From the NCBI GenBank assembly GCA_038501625.1, contig JAZAYU010000172.1, forward strand, positions 434,001-498,000: a stretch of 64,000 bases of DNA, in the 5' to 3' direction. Below, in pieces: positions 51,344 to 60,900 of this stretch. The DNA comes from Corbicula japonica (lineage: Eukaryota > Mollusca > Bivalvia > Venerida > Cyrenidae). A program made the translations under genes and the position numbers. Position 1 is the stretch's first letter; every line of letters begins with the position of its first letter. The notes beneath the pieces were generated by a model that was given only the letters and a program-made list of their open reading frames with translations, searched no databases and was not told the origin of the DNA.

Positions 51344-51349
51344 TTTATT
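51344..51349 (-). promoter_or_regulatory. Candidate polyadenylation signal of gene E
   Basis: AATAAA on the minus strand lies about 70 bp downstream of the stop codon of gene E. The region is AT-rich, so chance occurrence is possible. Confidence 0.35.
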
Positions 51350-51415
51350 TTTTCAACAAATATTAATTTATAGTAAACAACTGGAAGAACAATACGATGC
51401 TGCAGCAACTTTGCT

Positions 51416-54400
51416 TTAGTACGGTTGGTTGTCGTCGCCGTAAGGCCTATCGTCGGGTTGGAACGCCACATTATCTCCGGCGTAACCTGCAGGCTGTGGT
51501 GAGTAAGGTTGTGAATCATTGAAAGGTTGGTCATCAGCTGATGGATATGGTTGGTTATCTGGGTTGTAAGGACTTGAAGCGTCATCACCATAGGGCATAT
51601 TATCCGGACGATAAGGCTCAACCCCTCCTGCCGGCTGACCAAATGGTTGATTATCAGGCTGATAAGGCTCAACATCGGGACGATACGGGTTGCTTTCCGG
51701 TTGATAGGGCTCAACGTCTGGACGATACGGGCTATTATCTGGTTGATATGGCTCAACATCAGGACGATAAGGCTGGTTGTCAGGATACGGCTGGTTGTCG
51801 GGATAATATGGCTCGTCAACCGCCCCGGCTGGTCTGTCTGGTCTGTAAGGTTCGACATCTACACGTCCGGCTGGCTTATTTTCATTCCCCATTTTATCTG
51901 AAAATTATAATAATAATCGTCCGCTTAAAGCAATGTCAGTTTTAATGTTTAAAGATGAATATGCATCCTAACTTCAATGCTTATGCATTCTAACTTGAAT
52001 GCTGGTAAGCACTCGATCAAAATAACATCTGATAGATTTTGAACAAGAGTTTTTACCGTCTGAAATAATGCATTTTTTATTATGGACACGCCATGAGAGA
52101 AGTTATCTTTGTTAAGATTATATTGAATTAATGTTTTCAGGGAATTGCTTCATATTCAATTTCTTTTGATCCATATCACGACGACATTTCAAAAATGATG
52201 ACAGCTTTTCGCAGACACCTTTTCCAGGGACAAGTGGTATGATTACTTAGTTATAAAGTGTGAAGACACAATAAATCAGAAGACAATGGCAGATTATTGA
52301 CTAAATTTACTTTACAATAGCATAACGTATGAGGAAACACGGTGAAATTAGATATGTTATAACCTGCTTTGCCAAATCTACCAAAGAAATACAAACATAT
52401 TTTGACAATGGGGATTGTTTTGTAAAGTTGACGAGTTTTACACATTACATGTACTACAATATAGTTTTGAAAGTTCAAACGTTTTGTGAGACAGTCTTGA
52501 ATTTTCATTTAAGTTATTTCCGACTTAGTCTTTGAGCTATACAAAATGTAAGCCTATGTGCATTTGTAATATCGATGGCTTTGGCCGAATTCAAACTATC
52601 CGAGTGTGTATAATTAATATTACACGTACCTATATCTAAATCTATGTCAATATCCCGTGGTTCAGTGATAAACGCTTCTCCTGTCGTGATGGGCCTTTCT
52701 TCTCTATTTTCGTCAAAACTTTCAACTGATTCGTCAGTCGCCGAACCAACAATGATGTGAATGTTCTTTGGTTCTTCTTCACTCCTGGCAACTTCGAAAG
52801 ATGGTCTATCCTGATCCGGTGTGGCCGGGGTAACCGAGATGTTTACATCAGGTGTAATTACGACCCTATCGTTGTTATATGCTTGATCAGCGCTCTCGGG
52901 GACACTTATGGTACCGTAGTTACGCGTGACTGAAAAAATAGGAACGCCATTTTTATTCCAAACTCTCTTTATACTCTCGCCAGTAGAAAGGATTGACAGC
53001 CATGAATTACATATATACGCGGAAGGTGTTTTCAACAGCTCACTGCAATACTCGATATTATTTTTACTATAATGTGTCAACTGGGATCAGTTACGTAGTG
53101 AGAATATTGTTTCTACTCCTTTTGTAACCGAATTGAACTAATAAAAGGTGAAATATGCATATCAAGAATTGCCACATTCAGAAAAACAGCCTCCCCAAGT
53201 TCAGTAACCTATTACATATGATATCTTTATACTAACACTAACCTCGGCGGTACTCAACTCTGTTTCTTCTTCTGTAACAGCAGTGAATAATGACGACAAT
53301 GATCACAATGAGAATAAAAAATCCGACAATTGAGCCGAGAACTATTGCCCCAAGATGCCTGCAAAAAGGTTACAGTGATTCAAATATTTAATTGCAAATT
53401 GGGGTCTTTGTGCAATGCTTGTCTAACTCATAAAGAGGTATAAAGGAGATGGTCCAGTTATGCATCAAGCCTTCGAAATATACTGAAGCAAATAACTTAT
53501 TTAATTTTATCATTAAATTAGGTCAAATTGACCAAAGATACAGTAGAGAATACAGGTTTTGACTTTAAACCAAACTTTCAACGAAATGTGTATGACAATT
53601 TTTTAACAGGGGCGGGATGTTTGAAACTGTATCTGCTGGTAAAACTATACTCAGTGTAAGGTTGGTGCACCCTAGAGCCTGGGTAAACCCCCTGCCACTG
53701 ACCGTTCCAAGGCGGTACACCCCAAGGTTCCCATTTTTGTTAATTGTTTGTAGTGTCTGTTTCGAATTGGTCGTTTTATAAACCATGCTCTCTCTTCCTA
53801 TTCTTTTTGGCTGTGGGGGGAGGCAGTGTCTTCTGGATGTGGCAATTCCTGATATGCGTATTTTACTTCTTTTTCTTCAACAAATTAAGTTAAAGTATCC
53901 ACTTTCTTATCTTAAATTTCGTAAAATTAGAAAAAGAAAAGTCAAAATTCTATCTGTGAACAAATTTAATTTCTGTAATCATTGCAAAGAGATAAAGTTT
54001 TATTGAAAATCTGCAGTCAGAATTTTGTTATCTTTCCATTTGTTATAAATATGGTTTTAGGAAGAAGTCAATGATTCTTAAAAGTATTCACATTTATTTG
54101 AATTATTTCAATTTCTCCACCTCTTATGATTAATAAAATCACACATCATGCATAAGTAAAACAACTAGTCCTCATTAGTAGACATTCGCTTAAGTCTCGG
54201 AGTGGAAGCTTATGAAAATGGGCAATTAAACTTAAAAAAATAACAAATAATACTCCTTTCGGAAAATACCTCGTGAAATGAAAATATCTTAATGAAAATA
54301 CAAGCATAAAAAGTGGATACTTTCTGTTTTTGTGCAGTGTATTTTTGTCTAGTCTAGTTAAGTCTAACCCGCGATAAAGTTTTAATCAAACGGCCCCATG

Positions 54401-55534
54401 AAGAGTGCTTGGCGAAGTATAGAAGTACCAAGTTCAAAAGAAACGTTTAAACTTCTAACTGTATGAAATAAGTTCTCAATTGCCAATGATCAAGTTTCAT
54501 ATTGCGCTTACTTATTCACGCAGCAGTACGAGTGGTTGAAATCACCGCAACAACCTCCACTACATGTGCGGTACCTCCGTTTTCCAAATTCGTTAATATA
54601 TGCGCAAATTTCACCGCCGGTAACAGATGCTGTAAGAACAAAAAAAGCAAACATATGTTTAATTCCGTTTTGTATCGCTTTTTTTCAGTTAGGTTTTAGT
54701 ATTCCAAGCGTTAACCTCGAAAATACCCATCTGTTATAGATTTGGACGTGTAGATTTTTTTGGACCTCCGTTTGTTAATTGGCTAAGCATTTTGGCATCA
54801 TCGACCTTTTCCACTTATGCATAAATAACGCATTATCATAAATATTATAATAAACTACAAATTTATTTCATATTGTACCAATATCAATATAACATTAGCT
54901 TTTAACCGGTATTAGAGGTGAAATGGATTTATTGATAAAGCATAGCTTTTCCACTTAGCCCAGTATACAGTTTAAAGAAACATTATAGTAGACAGTTGAG
55001 GACCGAAATTATCAGCTGAGAACACCCTCGTGAAATAGTCAGTTTCGATTGGTGATTCAAAGCAGACCATAATCACATTATTCGAATAATAACCAACCGG
55101 AATAGAAGGTTCATAGTATATCAGTATCGTTGTAGTAAAGTTATTTTAGTTCATATTCTGATACAATGTAAGTATATTTTGTCTGATATCGTTTGAAAGC
55201 TGCTTAATCGTTTTTATAATAGTGTAAACTAAATTTCAACGCAACACGAAAACGTATTGTCAATAACGTCGAAAACATCGACTGTTAAGAAAAATGTAGA
55301 TAGAAAGTGTAACACAACACAAATATAACACAATCACAAAGTGTTAATAAAAAAACAAAAAAGTGAAATATGCATATCAGGAATTGCCACACCCAGAAAA
55401 CACAGCCTCCCCACGCAACGGAAAAGAGAAAAAGATAGCATGTGTTTAATAAGATGGAATAGAAACACTAAAGACCTACCTAGTATATTCACCAAAATGT
55501 AGAAAACGATACTACGCAAAACACTAAACAGCAT
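51416..55534 (-). CDS. Gene E: long divergent Shisa-like membrane protein with acidic linker and PY-repeat tail (356 aa, 5 exons)
   Basis: On the minus strand the exons, in order, are 55534-55480, 54629-54512, 53358-53243, 52929-52630 and 51897-51416; introns are GT-AG with phases 1, 2, 1, 1. Residues 1-19 form the signal peptide. The ectodomain has cysteines 27, 41, 45, 46, 54 and 55 (C-x13-C-x3-CC-x7-CC, nearly the spacing of gene A). The transmembrane helix is about 60-82, followed by HCCYRRRNR. Residues 97-196 are acidic and rich in Ser, Asp, Glu and Pro. Residues 205-356 repeat units such as RPDVEPYQPDN, with about sixteen 'PY' dipeptides; the protein ends NQPY. It lies between genes C and D on the opposite strand. 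The first three intron positions and phases equal those of A-D, supporting common descent. Exon 1 is short (18 codons) and is the least certain part: an overlapping ATG in another frame exists but gives the wrong donor phase. Confidence 0.8.
53148..53205 (-). repeat. Dispersed repeat R1 fragment in intron 3 of gene E
   Basis: AATATGCATATCAAGAATTG and CAGAAAAACAGCCTCCCCAA match the terminal part of R1. Confidence 0.5.
53640..53875 (+). repeat. Dispersed repeat R1 in intron 2 of gene E
   Basis: AAGGTTGGTGCACCCTAGAG, TGACCGTTCCAAGGCGG, CATGCTCTCTCTTCCTATTC and GATGTGGCAATTCCTGATAT appear in the usual order. It is antisense to gene E. Confidence 0.65.
55362..55460 (-). repeat. Dispersed repeat R1 fragment next to exon 1 of gene E
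   Basis: GAAATATGCATATCAGGAAT and AAACACAGCCTCCCCACGC match R1. It starts about 20 bp inside intron 1, close to the exon 1 donor at 55479-55478. Confidence 0.6.
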
Positions 55535-57115
55535 ATCAGCTGAGACATGAGGTATAATAACGTGACTAGCTCATATTTAAGGTCAGAGTGAGTGGTATAT
55601 ATGACTACGTTAATTGTTTTGTTTTGATTTTCATGAAACCGGATCTCACTTAAGTCTACATCCTCATCAGTATGAAAATCAATACAGATAATTTTGAGAC
55701 ACTTATTATTGATGTTCATTTTACACTACCAATTAAATGTAAACATAATTTGTCATTAAACAATTTAAGCGGTATATTATACGTTTGTCATTGAGACTTT
55801 TGTCTTAATTAAACGTATTAGGAGTCAGAACCTGTTGGTATAAATTATAAAGAGTATTGCCAAAAATGGCACTTAACATAAACTAAACACTTAAAAGTAA
55901 ATGCTTCCAGACTTGAGTGTGAGTCATACTTGGTAACTTTTTTAAACTTCGGTTTTTATGCAGATTAGGTGTCTGACAGTTCATAAATCGATGAAAAGCA
56001 GAAACGAAACTCACTTTCCATAAAACCATGCTTGAATGAAAGAATGTATTTTGGACAAATTAATGTTAGAAGGCCCAGATTAAAACTATTTAACTCATTG
56101 TTTGACAGCATGTGGCGTCAAGTAGCAGTAGTTTTTGTTGCTTCTACGTTTGCAAGGAGTAAATTTGCATCTTAGTTTGTTTGTATTTATCATAGGCCTT
56201 TTGCGTTACTTCGTTTAGCAGACTGAGTGTATTTTTTCATTACGGACATGATATAAAAACCACATTGGACTGTGGATGAATTGAGATATAAATAGAATAT
56301 GGATATATTTAAAGTCTGTCTCCTCCTGATAACAAAGAGTTTCCAAATTACATTTGATGTTTAAAAAGTGTTTATGTTATGAATATTATTTACGCCTGTA
56401 CAACATGTACAAGTGCAATTTATATTTATTTATTCAGTGTGTTCTTTATATGGTTTCACACTGTTGTATATCAGTTTTTGGGAGATGAAACCCGACATGA
56501 AGTGACGATCCTATAACTCGGGTAACAAACAGAAAGAAATTTCTTATGGTTCCTACATAAAAGAAGGATTTTATAACAAAGCAAACACTGAATACAAGCA
56601 AAATTATGGGTTATTTAGTAATGAAAGCATTGGTTTCGTTTGACGTTATAAAAGCTCAGGAGAATATTTTTTTATCATTAACATTGGGTTGAGGAAAAGT
56701 AATAGACATTCTGAAGCCCACAGTATTTTGACAATATATTTTAGATAACCTAGGTAATTGCTTTTTTTTCTTTGCTTGAAAAATAGAGTTCTCAATAGAT
56801 CATGAAAATGTAAATACAGCATTAGATTTATAATTTCTTCCCAAATATCAGTCCGGAAATAAGTATTTTTATTTAAATTATCTTCTTTTTTTAAACTTTT
56901 GTGCCATTTGCAAATTTGTATCCCTTTAATTATAATCTAATTAGTATTATCTTTACATGCCACAATAACTGAAGGCAAGAAATGCATTCTGAAATTAATA
57001 AACTATCAACAGACTGACTCATAGCATAATTTCATAACATTTCACTGTACATAAAATTTAAATCAACATTACTCATCTACACGAGGCGGACTGAACGCCA
57101 TCTTTTAGATAACGT
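55535..57115. other. Spacer between the divergently transcribed genes E and D
   Basis: The 1.7 kb between the two ATGs should hold both promoters (E leftward, D rightward). I see no repeat family and no coding region here. Confidence 0.4.
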
Positions 57116-57236
57116 TCGATTGGATTGTCAAGTCTTTGTTTCCTTTTCGTATTATTGTAAACGATATTCGTTAAATCTTTAATTACATCCTTGTTTCTAA
57201 ACGTTTGTATAAACGACCGATAGTAAAACATTAAAA
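57116..57236 (+). promoter_or_regulatory. Conserved 5' flank of gene D shared with gene B
   Basis: The block contains TCGATTG, TGTCAAGTCTTTGTTTCC and, at 57183-57201, TTACATCCTTGTTTCTAAA. The same order of words is found before gene B at 35871-35959. The last word differs from that of B by one base. This could be a shared core promoter and 5' UTR kept since duplication. No clear TATA box is seen at a fixed distance, so the transcription start is unknown. Confidence 0.45.
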
Positions 57237-57921
57237 ATGACAAAGATGACCAGGTTGGGATATTTATTATTATTAACACTAGGTAAGTAAGGATTGATTT
57301 ATATAAAACACCTTTTTATTATTTACCTTGTGTTTTCTTCATGTTGCAATTCCTGGTATATATTGTAAAGTAATGTATCGCATACGTAAATATTAATTGA
57401 GCTTTCCTGAAAGGTTATAGGTACATTTAAAAAGTGATATTTTATCTCGGAATCTTGAGGCAAAAAGGAGTCAAAAGTTCATTATATATCAAACGGCAGT
57501 TGATTGTTTTCCAGATAACTGAATATCTTTTTTATGTTTAGGCTATGTAATTACTCTATGCAAGGCTGAATATTGCTGGTATGACAACTACCGGTATTAC
57601 ATCAACTGTCCATACAGCAGCTGCTGTGGTACCAATAGCTACAGATACTGTTGCAACTACACGTAAGGCTTCTTGTCATCCGTGTTCCCGGTGTCTTTAT
57701 CTTCATTATAATATTTATATATTGTTGCAATTCCTGTCAATCTTGTTTCCGGTGTCTTTATCTCCATTATTTATTTACTGTTGTTGCAACTACAAGTCAT
57801 ATTTTCAATCTTGTTTCCGGGTGTTTTTTTTTCTGACCGTTCCGAGGAGGTAACCCCTCGGTTCTCAATTTTGTTAGTTGTTTGTGTTGTCTTTTTTCAT
57901 ACTGATCATTTTATTAACCAT

Positions 57922-57989
<68 letters not shown>

Positions 57990-60900
57990 TCTTCTTCTTT
58001 TTCTTCTTTTTCTTCTCGGCTATGTGGGGAGGCTGTTTTTTCTGAATGTGGCAATTCATGATATGCATATTTCACCTCTCCATTATAATATTTATATTCT
58101 GTTGCAACTACACGTAAGTCTTCTTTGCCCAAGATCATAAAACTAAATCTTGAGACCAGTCTCAAATCTCATGCATCTGATTGTCTAAAATGGCGACTGG
58201 TCAGATGCTTGAAGATTTAAGACTGGTCTCAAAACGTATAATTTTTATCTTGGACCCTGTTAACCTTGTTTTCAGTTCTTAATCTTGTTACTTTATCATC
58301 GTTATGTTTCAAACATTAATCATCTTCATCATTTGCATCATCTTTTAATCCTTAAAGTTTAGAAAAAGAAAATTAACGTACTGCACAAAAACTGTCTGTC
58401 AAGAAATTCGAAGCTTTTCCTTTCAGTAAAAAAAGAAACAGTTACCGTTTTGTTTTTCTTGTGAACACAGTATGTTGATACATTCGGATGCAAAATGTAT
58501 AATTGGTGAAATGTCGAATTCTTACCATTAATAATGTAATAAATTAGCTGTCGATGCTGGCTTTTGACCTAGTTTTTGACCAACTAAGCATTGCAAATAT
58601 TCAACGCAACGTGAAAACATACATTTTTTAGCTCACCTGTCACATAGTGACAGGATGAGCTTTTGTGAGGAGCCTTCGTCCGTCGTCCGTCCGTCCGTCC
58701 GTCCACAATTGTTGTCCGCACTCTAGCGGTTGTAATTTTGGTCCAATCTTCTTCAAACTTGGTCAGAACGTTAATCTCAATGATATCTAGATCAAGTTCG
58801 TAACTGGGTCATGTGACCCTAAAAACTAGGTCACTAGGTCAAATTATAGAAAAAGCTTGTCCGCACTCTAGCGGTCGTAATTTTGGTGCGATCTTCTTTA
58901 AACTTGGTCAGAATGTTTATCTCAATGAAATCTAGGTCAAGTTTGAAACTGGGTCATGTGACCTAGGTCACTAGGTCAAATTATAGAAAAAGCTTGTCTG
59001 CAGTCTAAATTTTGGTGCAATCTTTTGAAAAAGCTTGTCCGCACTCTAGCGGTCGTAATTTTGATGTGATCTTCTTTAATATTTGTAAGAATGTTTATCT
59101 CAATGATATCTAGGTCAAGTTCGAAACTGGGTCATGTGACATTGAAATCTAGGTCACTAGGTCAAATTAAAGAAAAAGCTTCTCGCACCCTAGTGGTCGT
59201 AATTTTGGTGTGATCTTCTTTAAACTTGGTCAGAATGTTTATCTCGATGATATCTAGGACAAGTTCGAAATTGGGTCATGTAACCTTGAAATCTAGGTCA
59301 CTAGGTCAAATTATAGAAAAAGCTTTTCGCACTCTATTTTGGTGTGATCTTCTTTAAACTTGGTCAGACTGTTTATCTTTATGATATCTAGGTCAAGTTC
59401 GAAATTGGGTCATGTTACCTTGAAATCTAGGTCACTAGGTCAAATTAAAGAAAAAGCTTGTCCGCACTCTAGCAGTTGTTATTTTTTTGGTGCGATCTTC
59501 TTTAAACTTGGTCAGAATGTTTATCTCAATGATATCTAGGTCAAGTTCGAAACTGGATCATGTGACCTTGAAATCTAGGTCACTAGGTCAAATTATAGAA
59601 AAAGCTTATATGCACTCTAGCAGTCTAAATTTTGGTGCAATCTTCTTTAAACTTGGTCAAAATGTTTATCTCAATGATATCTAGATCAAGTTCGAAACTG
59701 GGACATGTGACCCTAAAAACTAGGTCACTAGTTCAAATCAAAGAAAAAGCTTGTCTGCACCTTAAGGGTCTTAACTTTAATGGGATCTTCTTCAATTTTT
59801 GTCAGAATGTTTGTCTCAATGATATCTAGGTCAAGTTCGAAACTGGGTCATGTTACCTTGAAATCTAGGTCACAAGGTCAAATTATAGAAAAAGCTTGTC
59901 TGCACTCTAGTGGTCGTAATTTTGGTCTAATCTTCTTCAAACTTGGTCAGAACGTTTATCTCAATGAAATCTAGGTCAAGTTTGAAACTGGGTCATGTGA
60001 CCCTGAAAACTAGGTCACAAGGTAAAATTATAGAAAAAGCTTGTCCGCACTCTAGCGGTCGTAATTTTGGTGCGATCTTCTTTAAACTTGGTCAGAATGT
60101 TTATCTCAATGAAATCTAGGTCAAGTTTGAAACTGGGTCATGTGACCTTGAAATCTAGGTCACTAGGTCAAATTAAAGAAAAAGCTTGTCTGCACTCGAG
60201 CATTCTTAATTTTGGTGCGATCTTCTTTAAACTTGGTCAAAATGTTTATCTCAATTATATCTAGATCAAGTTCATAACTAGGTCATGTGACCCTAAAAAC
60301 TAGGTCACTAGGTCAAATTAAAGAAAAAGCTTTCTGCACTCTAGCGGTTGTAATTTTGTTGCGATCTTCTTTAAACTTGGTCAGAATGTTTATCTCAATC
60401 ATATCTAGATCAAGTTCGAAACTGGGTCATGTGACCTTGAAATCTAGGTCACTAGGTCAAATTATAGAAAATGCTTGTCTGCACTCTAGCGGTCTTAATT
60501 TTGGTCTTCAAACTTGGTCAAAATGTTTATCCATAGATTCCATAATGGGTTCCAGAGTTATGGCCCTTGAAAGAGCCGCCAGAGTAAGCTATTTTGACCT
60601 TTTCACAATAGCAGCTTTATTTTTTGACTTGATTTACCATACTTGCACAAATTTCTTGCAAGCATTGAGCAGTTGTTGACAGGTGAGCGACCCAGGGTCC
60701 TATGGACCCTCTTGTTTTATTAGTGGCGGTAAAAGGCTATGTTTACCAGTAAGGCATCTAGCAGGATAATGATGTATCCAATGTGAATGTTTAACAATTA
60801 AAAATGACTTTAATTGTGACGAATGCATCCTTGCTGTTCTGTCTTGTCGAAAAACCTTGAAATGAGGCATACTCGAGCACTCGTCATTTTCCTAGATAAT

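Noticed and set aside
51259..51945. Other long open frames over the last exon of gene E, on both strands
   Set aside because: They are shadows of the PY-repeat exon, whose repetitive codons leave other frames open. Only the frame joined to upstream exons by matching phase was kept.
55489..55719. Alternative start of gene E with a hydrophobic segment in another frame
   Set aside because: That frame would need a phase 2 donor, which then gives a stop in exon 2. The 18-codon exon with a phase 1 donor continues the frame.
57874..58165. Frames with alternating Arg-Glu or Ser-Leu runs
   Set aside because: Produced by the CT/GA microsatellite in repeat R1.
59487..60679. Series of about 65-codon forward frames of similar sequence
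   Set aside because: They come from the 145-bp core units of the pearl-like element; no start context or protein family is recognised.
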